64,000 nt of DNA from Deltaproteobacteria bacterium (GCA_020632695.1 JACKFB010000012.1:62001-126000); one strand, 5' to 3'. Positions 11,292 through 19,792 are shown, counted from the first letter of the stretch. Notes: generated by a model not told the origin, from the sequence alone. A program made the numbers and translations.

Positions 11292-12071
11292 ATGGTCGAC
11301 CGTCCGCTCAGTATCGGCGGCCGCGAGTTCCGCTCGCGCCTGCTCGTCGGCACCGGCAAGTACCCGGACCAGGACACCGCGGCCGCCGCGCTCGAGCAGA
11401 GCGGCGCCGAGATCGTCACCGTCGCCGTGCGGCGGGTGAACCTGGACCGGGACGCGCCCGACTCCTTCTGGAACACCCTCTCCCTCGAGCGCTACACCCT
11501 GCTCCCCAATACCGCCGGCTGCAGCGACGCGCAGCAGGCGGTGCGCACGGCGATGCTGGGCCGCGAGGTGGGCATGGGCGATCTGGTGAAGCTCGAGGTC
11601 ATCGGCGACCCGGACCGCACGCTGTACCCGGACAACCAGGCCACCTTCGAGGCGGCCAAGGTGCTCATCGCCGAGGGCTTCACCGTGCTGCCCTACGTCT
11701 CCGACGACCTGGTGCTGTGCCAGCGGCTCGAGCAGCTGGGCTGCGCCGCCGTGATGCCGCTGGGCGCGCCCATCGGATCCGGCCTGGGCCTGCAGAACCC
11801 GCTGCAGATCCAGCTCATCACCGAGGCCGTCTCGATCCCGGTCATCGTCGACGCCGGCGTGGGCGTCCCCTCGGACGCGGCCCTGGCGATGGAGCTCGGC
11901 TGCGACGCCGTGCTGATGAACACCGCCATCGCCCAGGCGCGAGAGCCCGTCCGCATGGCGCGCGCGATGCGCCTGGCCATCGAGGCCGGACGCGAGGCCT
12001 TCCTCGCCGGCCGCATCCCGAAGCGGCGCTACGCGACCGCCTCCAGCCCCACCGATGGCCTGCTGGTCTGA
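11292..12071 (+). CDS. thiG: Thiazole synthase ThiG
   Basis: TIM-barrel enzyme that condenses deoxyxylulose phosphate, dehydroglycine and ThiS thiocarboxylate into the thiazole phosphate carboxylate. Hallmarks are LLVGTGKYPD at the N-terminus, LLPNTAGC, the Schiff-base lysine in VKLEVIGD (about residue 100), MPLGAPIGSG and VIVDAGVGVPSDA, with a typical IPKRRYATASSPT end. 259 aa, normal length. It starts one base after thiS. Its stop codon is contained in the left end of a palindromic repeat element. Confidence 0.97.
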   Translation: MVDRPLSIGGREFRSRLLVGTGKYPDQDTAAAALEQSGAEIVTVAVRRVNLDRDAPDSFWNTLSLERYTLLPNTAGCSDAQQAVRTAMLGREVGMGDLVKLEVIGDPDRTLYPDNQATFEAAKVLIAEGFTVLPYVSDDLVLCQRLEQLGCAAVMPLGAPIGSGLGLQNPLQIQLITEAVSIPVIVDAGVGVPSDAALAMELGCDAVLMNTAIAQAREPVRMARAMRLAIEAGREAFLAGRIPKRRYATASSPTDGLLV

Positions 12072-12226
12072 GAGGGTGTCCCATATTCTCCCGTCGCGCG
12101 GCTGGCTCATGGCTTCCCAGCAACTCGAGCGCTTCGGTTTCTTGCGCGGCAAGCGCCCTCCGCGCTCGCGCCCCTGGAAGGACGTCGCTGGCGCTGCGCT
12201 CGGTCCGGATATGGGAACACCCTCTG
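12069..12226 (+). repeat. Palindromic interspersed element, copy 1 (between thiG and thiE)
   Basis: About 158 bases bounded by an imperfect terminal inverted repeat: AGAGGGTGTCCCATAT on the left and ATATGGGAACACCCTCT on the right. The interior contains further GC-rich self-complementary stretches and no convincing gene. The left end overlaps the thiG stop codon. A shorter relative lies at 49201-49280. Most likely a MITE or REP-like element; in RNA it would form a long hairpin between two thi cistrons. Confidence 0.7.
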
Positions 12227-12247
12227 AACGCGTGGCGAGGTGAGCCC

Positions 12248-12919
12248 GTGAGCCGGGGCCTGCCCGGCGAGGTCGCGCTGGTGCTGGTGGCGGACGCTCC
12301 GACCGTGGGCACGGCGCGCCTCGTCGCCCAGGTGGCGGCCATCCTCGAGGCGGTGCCGCCGGGCTCGGTCCTGGTCATCGAGCGGGACGGCCCGGCTTCC
12401 GCGCCGGCCAGCGACGACGCCGAGCGCTTCGCTCGCCTGCGGGCGCTGCGGGAGCTCACCGCCGCCTGCGGAGCCGCGCTGGTGGTCTCCGCCCGGGTCG
12501 ACCTGGCCCTGGGCGCCGGCGCCGATGGGGTGCAGCTCCCCGAGGGCGGGCTCGACGCGGCCACCGTGCGCCGCCACTTCCCGGGGCTGCGGGTCGGCCG
12601 CTCCTGCCACGACGCGGGCGGCCTGACTCGGGCTGCCCTCGCGGGGGCGGACTGGGCGACCCTGGCGCCGGTGTGGGCGCCGCTCTCCAAGACGGGCGAG
12701 GCGCCGCCCCTGGAGCTCGCCGGCTTCGAGGCCCTGGCCCGAGGCGCCGCCCTGCCGGTGGTGGCCCTGGGCGGTGTGAGGGCCGAGCGCTGCGCGGCGC
12801 TGCGGCGGGCCGGGGCCGGCGCGGTGGCCAGCGTCGGTGGCGTGTTCGACGCCCCGAGCCCCGCTGCCGCCGCCAGGGCCATGATCGACGCCTGGCGCGG
12901 AGCCGGACCCGCCCCCTGA
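12248..12919 (+). CDS. thiE: Thiamine-phosphate synthase family protein (ThiE/TenI)
   Basis: 223-residue TIM-barrel protein of the ThiE/TenI group. Recognisable parts are GADGVQLPE, GRSCHDAGGLTRA, GADWATLAPVW with SKTGEAPPL (phosphate loop region) and LGGVRAERC near the C-terminus. ThiE joins hydroxymethylpyrimidine diphosphate to thiazole phosphate; TenI members instead aromatise the thiazole. Next to thiG and without another candidate, either role fits, so the assignment is to the family. The GTG at 12248 is chosen because upstream codons fall inside the palindromic element. It is separated from thiG by 176 bases. Confidence 0.82.
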   Translation: MSRGLPGEVALVLVADAPTVGTARLVAQVAAILEAVPPGSVLVIERDGPASAPASDDAERFARLRALRELTAACGAALVVSARVDLALGAGADGVQLPEGGLDAATVRRHFPGLRVGRSCHDAGGLTRAALAGADWATLAPVWAPLSKTGEAPPLELAGFEALARGAALPVVALGGVRAERCAALRRAGAGAVASVGGVFDAPSPAAAARAMIDAWRGAGPAP

Positions 12920-13010
12920 ACCCCACGCGCAGCGCCCGTCGCCGCCCGGCCCCCAGGTGGGCTCGCCCCACGTCGACGGGCCCGACGCGCGGGCCTCGGG
13001 AGGGGCAACC

Positions 13011-13051
13011 GTGGGTTCGGCGCGGGTTCGCCGCGGGTTCGCCGCGGGTTC
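13011..13051 (+). repeat. Four tandem copies of an 11-base GGGTTCG unit
   Basis: GGGTTC recurs at 13013, 13024, 13035 and 13046 with an exact 11-base period (consensus CGCGGGTTCGC). It lies in the gap between thiE and the FHA genes, just upstream of a promoter-like TTGACA. The rest of 12920-13010 holds nothing recognisable. Confidence 0.7.
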
Positions 13052-13070
13052 AAGGCTGTGGCCAGTTCGG

Positions 13071-13116
13071 TTGACAGCTTGGCGAAAACGTCGGACAAAA
13101 CCACGCGTAATCGTGG
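13071..13116 (+). promoter_or_regulatory. Putative promoter and adjacent inverted repeat upstream of the FHA genes
   Basis: A perfect TTGACA (13071-13076) is followed at 17-18 bases by an AT-rich but poor -10 (around 13094-13100). Directly after it, CCACG and CGTGG (13101-13116) form a small inverted repeat with a 6-base centre, which could bind a regulator near the start point. The leader to the ATG at 13222 would be about 115 bases. Promoter call is tentative. Confidence 0.35.
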
Positions 13117-13221
13117 CCTGACGGGGATGATCCCGCCTCGACAGGCGACCTGTGAACTTCGCTGTCGGCGCCGCCACCGAGCGACGTCAGGGCCGCGCAG
13201 TCACCAAGGAGCGCCCGCCCC

Positions 13222-14964
13222 ATGCTCACTGTGACCATTCGCGAGAAGGACGGCGACGAGCGCCGGCTCATGTTCCAGGAAGAAGAGGTCACGATCGGTC
13301 GGGCGAAGGGCAGCGACATCATGCTGCCCAGGAACAACATCTCGAAGCGCCACGCGCGGCTGGTCGACAAGGACGAGAAGGTGGTCCTGGTGGACCTGCG
13401 CTCGACCAACGGGACCTACGTGAACGGGCGGCGGATCACCGCCCCCGAGATCATCACGCCGGCGGACAAGATCTACATCGGCGACTTCATCATCCGGGTG
13501 GAGGCGGCCGCCGCGGCGGCCCCGGCGCTGGGCGAGATGGAGTCCACCCAGGCGCTGGACATCGCGATGCTCGGGGCGGCGGCCTCGGGCGGGGCCACGG
13601 AGGCCGTGGGCGCCGAAGCGGCGATGCAGCAGGCCATCGAGGAGGCCGAGCGCGAGGCGCGGGCCGAGGCGCAGGCCCTGGAGGCCAAGACGCGGGCTGC
13701 CGAGCAGCAGCAGCAGCGTGCGGCAGCCGAGCCGGAGGCCTGGGACGACGTGCTCGAGTCCACCCAGGCGCTGGACCTGTCGGCGGTCGAGGCCATCGAC
13801 GCCCGCGGGCCCACCATCGACTCGCCGGCGGGCCGCGCCGACATGGACTTCGGCTACGCGGCCGAGGCCGCCCCGGAGCCGGCGCCCCAGCCGAGGCCGG
13901 CCGAGCCAGCAGCCCAGTCCGTCGCCCAGGCCAGGCCGGCCGAGCCGGCCGAGCCGGTCGCCCAGCGGCGCGCCCCCGAGCCGGTCGCACAGCAGCGCGC
14001 CCCCGAGCCGGTCGCACAGGTCCAGGCGGCACCGCTGCCCAGCGGCGGGCTCGGCAACGACGGCTTCAGCACCCTGCTCGCCGACGCGTCGGTGGAGCAC
14101 ATCCTGGTCAACAGCCACGACAGCGTCGTCGTCTCGCAGGGCGGCCCGAGCCGCGTGCTGGCGACGGGCTTCGAGTCCCCGGCCGCCCTGGAGCGGGCGG
14201 TGCAGGCGCTGCTCGAGTCCACCGAGAGCGGCCTCGTCGAGCGCGACGGCGTGCTGCGCGGCACGCTGCCCCAGGGCGAGTCCCTGCACGTGGTGCCGCG
14301 CGCGCTGGCGCCCTCGGGCCCCATCGTGACCATCCGGCGGCGCCGCACGCGCGCACTGAGCCTGGCCGATCTGGTGCAGCAGGACGCGATGACGCAGGGC
14401 GTGGCCGACTACCTCGCCGAGGCGGTGGCCTCCCGCAAGAACATCGTCGTGCTGGGCGCGGCGGCCAGCGGTCGCACCACGGTGGTCAACGCCCTGGCGG
14501 CGACCTTCGCCCCCGACGAGCGCATCCTGGTGCTGGCCGACGCGCAGGAGCTGTCGCTGCCCCACCGCAACGTCATGCACCTCGACAAGGGCGCGCTCCA
14601 CGACACGGGCCAGGTCTGGACCTCCGTGGTCTCGGAGCTGCTGGCCCAGCGGGTCGTCATCGACCCGGTGGCGCCCGACGACCTGGTCTCGGCGGCGTCG
14701 CTGGCGCTGGGCGGCCACGACGGGATGCTCCTGACGGCGACCGGGTCGGACTGCCACGGGTTCCTGCGGCGAGCGGCGCTCCAGCTCGGGCTCTACGCCA
14801 GCTCGCTGACCGCCGAGCGCTCGCGCGCGATGGTGGCCGAGCTGGTCGACGTGGCCGTGCTCGTGGAGCGACACGGCGGCGCCGTCCAGGTCGCCGAGAT
14901 CGTCTCGGTGGAGGGCTCCGGCCCGGAGGAGCTCCATATCCTGGAGATCCTCGGACGGGGGTGA
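13222..14964 (+). CDS. FHA domain protein fused to a degenerate CpaF/TadA-type secretion ATPase domain
   Basis: 580 residues. An N-terminal FHA domain (about 20-95; VTIGRAKGSDI, SKRHARL, STNGTYVNG) should bind phosphothreonine peptides. A long Ala/Glu/Pro linker with PEPVAQ-like repeats follows (about 100-270). The C-terminal part (about 275-580) follows the CpaF/TadA ATPase pattern: HILVNSHDS, VTIRRRR, NIVVLG, GGHDGML. However, the P-loop is GAAASGRTT, with Arg replacing the catalytic Lys (about 418), and the Walker B glutamate region reads DPVAPDD. I infer a non-hydrolysing scaffold or sensor rather than a pilus motor. It precedes the double-FHA gene by 10 bases, so the two form an operon. 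Confidence 0.82.
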   Translation: MLTVTIREKDGDERRLMFQEEEVTIGRAKGSDIMLPRNNISKRHARLVDKDEKVVLVDLRSTNGTYVNGRRITAPEIITPADKIYIGDFIIRVEAAAAAAPALGEMESTQALDIAMLGAAASGGATEAVGAEAAMQQAIEEAEREARAEAQALEAKTRAAEQQQQRAAAEPEAWDDVLESTQALDLSAVEAIDARGPTIDSPAGRADMDFGYAAEAAPEPAPQPRPAEPAAQSVAQARPAEPAEPVAQRRAPEPVAQQRAPEPVAQVQAAPLPSGGLGNDGFSTLLADASVEHILVNSHDSVVVSQGGPSRVLATGFESPAALERAVQALLESTESGLVERDGVLRGTLPQGESLHVVPRALAPSGPIVTIRRRRTRALSLADLVQQDAMTQGVADYLAEAVASRKNIVVLGAAASGRTTVVNALAATFAPDERILVLADAQELSLPHRNVMHLDKGALHDTGQVWTSVVSELLAQRVVIDPVAPDDLVSAASLALGGHDGMLLTATGSDCHGFLRRAALQLGLYASSLTAERSRAMVAELVDVAVLVERHGGAVQVAEIVSVEGSGPEELHILEILGRG

Positions 14965-14974
14965 TGGGCGACCC

Positions 14975-16354
14975 ATGTTCACCCTGACGATCGAGGACAA
15001 GCACGGCGGCATCGCCGACGAGTACGAGTTCGCCGAGGGCGAGTTCCTCGTCGGGCGCAGCCACAGCGCCGACATCATCCTGCCGTCGGACAACGTGTCG
15101 CGCCGCCACGCACGCCTCTACACGGTCGACGGGCGTTGCTACGTCGAGGACCTGGGCTCGGCCAACGGCGTGTTCGTCAACGGCCGACGCATCCACGAGG
15201 TGTGCGAGATCGAGGGCTCCGCGCAGGTGAAGGTGGGCGACTACTACCTGCACGTGAAGAGCGACAAGATGGCCGAGCACGAGGACAAGGTCCACTGCCG
15301 GCTGCACGGACAGAACCTGTCGGTCACCGACCAGGTGTTCCGGATCACGCGCTCGGTGAACCTGGTCGGACGCGGCAAGGACTGCACCATCACGGTCATC
15401 GACGCCAGCGTCAGCCGCATCCACGGCAAGCTGACCGTCGAGCGCAGCGGCGCCATCACCGTGGAGGACCTCAAGAGCTCGAACGGGACCTTCGTCAACG
15501 GCGAGCGGGTGGAGCTGGCGACGCTGAACCACAAGGACCTGCTGCGATTCGGCAACGTCGAGTTCCGGGTCGAGATGGTGGACGTGGCGCCGGGCGCCGG
15601 CCCGGTGGCCGCGGCGATGTCCGCAGGCACCGACGAGATCGACGAGCCGTGGCGCCCGGGAGGCGCGGCGCCGTCGCGGCGCGGGCTGTGGGTGGCGCTG
15701 GCCGTGGGCGCGCCGCTGCTCATCGCGGGGATCGTGGCGATCTTCGTGTTCGGGGACCGCTGGTTCGGCGGCACGCCGCCGGAGACCAACGCCACCGAGG
15801 AGGTCGAGGCGGCGGACGGCGGCGACGGTCAGGCGAGCGACGCGGCGGCCAAGGCCGACGCGGGGCCGACCGCGGCCGAGCTGGCGGCCACCAAGGCCGA
15901 GGAGGTGACCATGCTGCTCGGCGAGGGCCGGGTGCAGGTCGAGAAGCGCCAGTGGGAGCGGGCGCTGGACACCTACCAGAAGGTGCTGGAGCGGGACACG
16001 TTCAACGCCGAGGCGAGGCAGGGCAAGAACAACGTCGAGCTCTGGCAGAAGGACCAGGCGACGCTGGACGCGGCCCGCGAGCTCATCAAGCAGAAGAAGC
16101 GCGCCGAGGCGGCCCGCGGCCTGCGCGACATCGAGGAGGCCAGCGTCTACTACGTCGAGGCCAAGGAGGAGCTCAAGCGGCTGCTCGAGATGAAGCCCAT
16201 CCTGGTGATGGAGGCCGACGCGCTGGTGAAGTCGCGGAACTGCGAGGAGGCGCTGGCGATCTACGAGGAGGCGCGACAGCTCGACCCGCGCGACGGCGCG
16301 CTGGCGACCAAGATCGCCGAGGTGAAGAAGCTGCCCTCGCGCAAGTGCAAGTGA
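14975..16354 (+). CDS. Double-FHA, single-span membrane protein with C-terminal TPR-like region
   Basis: 459 residues. FHA 1 (about 20-90; LVGRSHSADI, SRRHARL, SANGVFVNG) and FHA 2 (about 125-200; LVGRGKDCTI, SRIHGKL, SNGTFVNG) are both complete. One transmembrane helix follows (about 228-252), then an acidic linker and a helical TPR-like tail (about 295-459) that is predicted to be periplasmic. This topology puts the phosphopeptide readers in the cytoplasm and the repeat tail outside. It sits in an operon with the FHA/CpaF-like gene and could transmit a Ser/Thr-kinase signal across the membrane. The exact partner is unknown. Confidence 0.82.
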   Translation: MFTLTIEDKHGGIADEYEFAEGEFLVGRSHSADIILPSDNVSRRHARLYTVDGRCYVEDLGSANGVFVNGRRIHEVCEIEGSAQVKVGDYYLHVKSDKMAEHEDKVHCRLHGQNLSVTDQVFRITRSVNLVGRGKDCTITVIDASVSRIHGKLTVERSGAITVEDLKSSNGTFVNGERVELATLNHKDLLRFGNVEFRVEMVDVAPGAGPVAAAMSAGTDEIDEPWRPGGAAPSRRGLWVALAVGAPLLIAGIVAIFVFGDRWFGGTPPETNATEEVEAADGGDGQASDAAAKADAGPTAAELAATKAEEVTMLLGEGRVQVEKRQWERALDTYQKVLERDTFNAEARQGKNNVELWQKDQATLDAARELIKQKKRAEAARGLRDIEEASVYYVEAKEELKRLLEMKPILVMEADALVKSRNCEEALAIYEEARQLDPRDGALATKIAEVKKLPSRKCK

Positions 16355-16395
16355 AGGGCCGGCTCGCGAGATGATCCCCCGGCCGACCCCGCGGA

Positions 16396-16424
16396 TTGAG
16401 GTCGGACGGCGCCGCGGGTAGAGT
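16396..16424 (+). promoter_or_regulatory. Putative promoter of the radical SAM gene
   Basis: TTGAGG (16396-16401), a 17-base spacer and TAGAGT (16419-16424) predict a transcription start near 16431, exactly at an ATG that opens a short reading frame. The radical SAM frame begins either at 16439 or at the GTG at 16529. Confidence 0.45.
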
Positions 16425-16430
16425 CGCGGC

Positions 16431-16532
16431 ATGACGGGATGTCCCAACAAGCTCCGGCGGTCAGCCCTCGCCGTGTCCCCTCAGCGCCCCCGGCTTTCGG
16501 CGGCGCTCTCCTGCCCCCCGGCGGCCGCGTGA
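16431..16532 (+). CDS. Possible 33-residue leader or precursor peptide upstream of the radical SAM gene
   Basis: A short frame whose ATG coincides with the predicted transcription start and whose TGA stop overlaps a GTG at 16529 in the radical SAM frame, giving the GTGA junction used by many neighbouring genes. The peptide begins MTGCPNKLRR and contains two Cys. It overlaps the upstream part of the longer radical SAM reading frame (16439 start), so only one of the two readings can be right. It could be a translated leader, a RiPP-like precursor or chance. Confidence 0.25.
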   Translation: MTGCPNKLRRSALAVSPQRPRLSAALSCPPAAA

Positions 16533-17614
16533 AGCGCCCGGATCCGCGCGGCTACGGCCAGCGCCGCTCCAAGGCCGCCGATCGCTTCCGGGACGCCCCG
16601 CCGGTGGCCGAGCCCCGCCGCGCGCCGGCCGGGGTGCCCGACGACGCCCCGGTCGAGGCGATCGTGCGGCTGCAGGTGGCCTGCAACCAGCACTGCTTCT
16701 TCTGCAACACCGACTCGCGCGCCGAGAACCTCTACGAGTCGCCCGAGCGGGTGTACCGCTACCTCGAGGAGAACCGGCACTGCCTCTACCTGTCGTTCTC
16801 CGGTGGCGAGCCGACGATCAACCCGCACATCCTGCGCTACGTCCGGTACGCGAAGGAGCTGGGCATCCCGCGCATCGTCATCCAGACCAACGGGCTGATG
16901 GTCAGCTACCCCGAGTTCGCCGACCGCATCGTCGAGGCCGGCCTCACCGGCGCCTTCATGAGCTTCCACGCCCCGAACGCCGACATCTCCGACCGCATCA
17001 CCGCCTCGCCGGGCACCTGGGCGCTCACGGTCAAGGGGATCCGCAACCTGCTGGACCGCGGCGTCGAGGTCGAGCTCAACACGGTCATCAACACCGTGAA
17101 CTACGCGGCCCTGGGCGACCACGCCCGCTACATCGTCGAGCACTTCCCCGACATCACCGCCATCTCGCTGTCCTACATCGCGCCGACCGGCTTCTGTGTC
17201 GTCAGCGAGCAGACCATCCCTCGCGTGCGCGACGTGCAGCCCCACCTCTTCGAGGCCCTGGACGTCCTGTCGGCGGCCGGCATCCACGCCAACGTGCCCG
17301 AGCGCTGCGGCATCCCCCTCTGCACGGTGTCCGGCTACGAGCGCCACCACGAGGCGGTGCAGCCCGGCCCCTTCGCCGGCACCGGCGTGGTGACCGACGA
17401 CCACGCCAAGCGGGACGAGTGCGCGCGCTGCTTCTGGAACGACCGCTGCATCGGCCACTGGAAGGGCGTCATCGACCTCTATGGCTGGGACGACTTCCAA
17501 CCGGTGGAGGGCCCGGTCGAGGTCGTACCGCTGCCCATCCCCTATCGCGGCGCCACTCCCGAGCTGGTCGAGGAGTTCATGCGCCGTGAGGCCGCTCGCC
17601 TGAAGAGCGGGTGA
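16439..17614 (+). CDS. Radical SAM protein with C-terminal cysteine cluster
   Basis: 391 residues from the ATG at 16439; a GTG at 16529 would give 361. The radical SAM Cx3Cx2C motif reads CNQHCFFC (about residue 80), with SFSGGEPT as the SAM-binding GGE motif. The C-terminal part has additional cysteines (CGIPLC, ECARCFW, RCIGHW) resembling an auxiliary cluster or SPASM-type region. The substrate is unknown. The first 65 residues are Pro/Arg-rich and uninformative, which makes the start uncertain. It lies between the FHA operon and the beta-barrel gene, with an abutting ATGATG junction to the next frame. Confidence 0.85.
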   Translation: MSQQAPAVSPRRVPSAPPAFGGALLPPGGRVKRPDPRGYGQRRSKAADRFRDAPPVAEPRRAPAGVPDDAPVEAIVRLQVACNQHCFFCNTDSRAENLYESPERVYRYLEENRHCLYLSFSGGEPTINPHILRYVRYAKELGIPRIVIQTNGLMVSYPEFADRIVEAGLTGAFMSFHAPNADISDRITASPGTWALTVKGIRNLLDRGVEVELNTVINTVNYAALGDHARYIVEHFPDITAISLSYIAPTGFCVVSEQTIPRVRDVQPHLFEALDVLSAAGIHANVPERCGIPLCTVSGYERHHEAVQPGPFAGTGVVTDDHAKRDECARCFWNDRCIGHWKGVIDLYGWDDFQPVEGPVEVVPLPIPYRGATPELVEEFMRREAARLKSG

Positions 17615-17670
17615 TGCGGGTCGACGCCCCCGCCGCCCCCGGGGTGCAGCCCGCGCCCCGATCGGCCATA

Positions 17671-18357
17671 ATGCGGCGAGCGTTCGCCGCCGCCGTCCCC
17701 TCCGGCCCGAAGGACAGGCCCTTGCCCTGCTCGCTCCGCCTGATGGCGCCCGCCCTCCTGACCACGCTCCTCGCCGTGACGGCGCCCGCCGCGCACGCGC
17801 GACCGGACGCGCCGGACTACCAGAGCCAGGTGGTCCAGAACCGCGCCTACGTCATGCGGCACGAGCTCGGCGTGCAGGTCGGCGTCCTGCCCATGGACGC
17901 CTTCACCAAGGGCGTGACCGTGGGCGGCAGCTACACCCTCCACTTCAGCCAGATCCTCGCCTGGGAGCTGGTGCAGTTCATGCACTCCTTCCCCTTCGAC
18001 GCCGCGCTCAAGGACGACCTGGCGTCCTTCGACCTGCGCCCGACTCCCTTCGAGACCGTCGAGAACCTGCTCTCGACCAACCTCGTGTTCAAGCCGGTCT
18101 ACTTCAAGGGGTCGGCCCTCAACCGCGCGGTCATCTCCGGCGAGTTCATGGTAGTGCTGGGCGGCGCCTACGCGTGGTTCACGCGCTCCAAGCGACCGGG
18201 CCTCGACTACGGGATAGGCTTTCGCGTCTTCGCCTCGCGGCTCTTCTCCATGCGCCTCGATGCGCGGCACATGATGTTCTTCACCGACGGCGCCGGCTCG
18301 GGCGTCGACGTGCACCACGAGCTTTGGATTGGCCTCGGCACGTCCATCTCGCTGTAG
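17671..18357 (+). CDS. Outer membrane beta-barrel protein (OMP_myx-like)
   Basis: Exported protein with a hydrophobic signal ending TAPAAHA. The mature part is about 180 residues of alternating strands, including VGGSYTLHFSQILAWEL, FKPVYFKGSA and DYGIGFRVFASRLFSMRLDA. The pattern resembles the outer-membrane barrel family seen next to gliding-type loci in myxobacteria. The start is uncertain. The ATG at 17671 gives a 43-residue signal. A TTG at 17722 preceded by AAGGACAGG would give a standard 26-residue one, and 17611 overlaps the upstream stop. The 3' end overlaps the next gene by 29 bases, so the genes are co-transcribed. Confidence 0.75.
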   Translation: MRRAFAAAVPSGPKDRPLPCSLRLMAPALLTTLLAVTAPAAHARPDAPDYQSQVVQNRAYVMRHELGVQVGVLPMDAFTKGVTVGGSYTLHFSQILAWELVQFMHSFPFDAALKDDLASFDLRPTPFETVENLLSTNLVFKPVYFKGSALNRAVISGEFMVVLGGAYAWFTRSKRPGLDYGIGFRVFASRLFSMRLDARHMMFFTDGAGSGVDVHHELWIGLGTSISL

Positions 18358-19792
18358 GCTCCCGGCGGCGGGGCTCTACGCGCTGGCGGCCCTGTTCCTG
18401 GTCGCGCGCGCCCCCGTGGCCGCGGCGGAGGGGGTGGGCGAGTCGCGCGACGCGGCGTGGAACGCGGCGGTCGAGGCGTCGGCCCGCGGCGACGCGATGG
18501 AGGCCGCCCGCTTCGCCTGGAAGGCGCTCGAGGGCGCCAGCGTGGACGACCGCCGCTACGACCGCGCCCTGCGCCTGCTCGCCCGCAACGCCGAGCGCCT
18601 GGGCCTGCGCTACCCCGCCTCGCTCTGGTACCTGGACATCGCCTCGGCCAGACGCGACCCGGCGGTCGCCGTCGACGGTCTGCGGGGCCTCGAACGCATC
18701 GTCATGGGCGGCCCCCACGACGCGGACACCCTGGTCGCCGGCTTCCTCGCCTCGGCCGAGCAGCCCGACCTCCCGCCGGACATCCAGCCCTTCATCGATT
18801 ACCTCCAGGGCCTCGACAACGCGCGCCACGGCCTGGACGCCTGGGCCGCCTCCCGCTTCGAGCGGCTGCCGCAGGACAGCCCCTACGCCGCGCGCGCCGC
18901 CTACGTCGCCGCCGTCCAGCTCGTGGCCGACCGCAAGCTCGAGGAGGCGACGGCAGCCTTCCAGGCGATCCTCGAGCGCGAGGTGCTGCCCGACGACGTC
19001 GCCACCGACGCCCGCCGCAGCCTGGCCCGCCTGGCCTTCGAGGCCGGCCGCTACGACGACGCCCTGGCGCGCTACGAGTCCATCCGCGACAAGGCGCCCG
19101 ACGACCCGGCTCTGCTGCTCGAGATGGCCTGGACCCAGTTCCGCCGCGGCGACAGCCGCCGCGCCCTGGGCCTGCTGATGGCGCTGGACGCGCCCGTCTA
19201 CGCCGACCTCATCGCTCCCGAGCGCTACCTGCTGGAGGCGCTGAGCCTGCGCCGGCTCTGCCAGTTCGACGCGGCCCGCGTCGCCGCCGTGCGGCTGAGG
19301 TCGCGCTACGGTGACGCGCTGGCGGACCTGGAGGCCGGGGTGCGTCCGCTGGCCTCGGAGCCCCTGCGCAAGGCGGCGCGTCGCCGTGGGGAGAGCCGCA
19401 CGCGCAGCGCCTTCCGGCGCAGCCTGGAGCAGGAGCTGGCCTGGGTGAGCGACCACCGGCGCGGCCTGGGCCAGGCCCTCTCGGGCGAGCTGGAGCGCAT
19501 CCTGCGCCTGGGCCTCGAGGCCGCCGTGCAGGCCGAGGAGCGCGCCCTCGCCGCCGAGGTCGAGGAGGTCGCCGAGGAGCTGCTCCGCGCCGCCGAAGGG
19601 GTCCAGCTCATCCAGCACGAGCTGGCCGTGGCGCTGCTTCGCGGACGGCGCCGTCCCGACGGCCCGCCCGAGGCGCCGCCGGTGGCGGTGAGCGCCTCGG
19701 ACCGGCGGGTGCTCTTCCGCTTCTCGGGCGAGTTCTGGACCGACGAGCTCGACGATCTGGTCGTCACCCTCGAGGATCGGTGCGTCGAATGA
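18329..19792 (+). CDS. Exported TPR-repeat protein
   Basis: 487 residues with a signal peptide (LYALAALFLVARAPVAAAEG, about 15-35) and many helical hairpins with TPR-like spacing (AARFAWKALEG, EATAAFQAILER, YDDALARYESI). The C-terminal third is a charged coiled-coil-like stretch. Presumably a periplasmic scaffold. The only usable start that keeps the signal peptide is a TTG at 18329, inside the end of the beta-barrel gene. It ends with an ATGA overlap into the next, larger TPR gene. Combination with the barrel, TPR lipoprotein and ExbBD genes resembles GltD/GltE-type components, but homology was not tested. Confidence 0.78.
   Translation: MASARPSRCRLPAAGLYALAALFLVARAPVAAAEGVGESRDAAWNAAVEASARGDAMEAARFAWKALEGASVDDRRYDRALRLLARNAERLGLRYPASLWYLDIASARRDPAVAVDGLRGLERIVMGGPHDADTLVAGFLASAEQPDLPPDIQPFIDYLQGLDNARHGLDAWAASRFERLPQDSPYAARAAYVAAVQLVADRKLEEATAAFQAILEREVLPDDVATDARRSLARLAFEAGRYDDALARYESIRDKAPDDPALLLEMAWTQFRRGDSRRALGLLMALDAPVYADLIAPERYLLEALSLRRLCQFDAARVAAVRLRSRYGDALADLEAGVRPLASEPLRKAARRRGESRTRSAFRRSLEQELAWVSDHRRGLGQALSGELERILRLGLEAAVQAEERALAAEVEEVAEELLRAAEGVQLIQHELAVALLRGRRRPDGPPEAPPVAVSASDRRVLFRFSGEFWTDELDDLVVTLEDRCVE

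Noticed and set aside
12055..12243. A 62-codon frame inside the palindromic element
   Set aside because: It lies entirely within the inverted-repeat element and has no start signal or resemblance to a protein.
13011..13051. Short tandem units considered as a CRISPR array
   Set aside because: Units are 11 bases, contiguous, without spacers, and no cas genes are present.
13222..16354. FHA genes as part of a type VI or type IV secretion locus
   Set aside because: No tss, tad or pil genes are nearby, and the CpaF-like domain has lost key ATPase residues.
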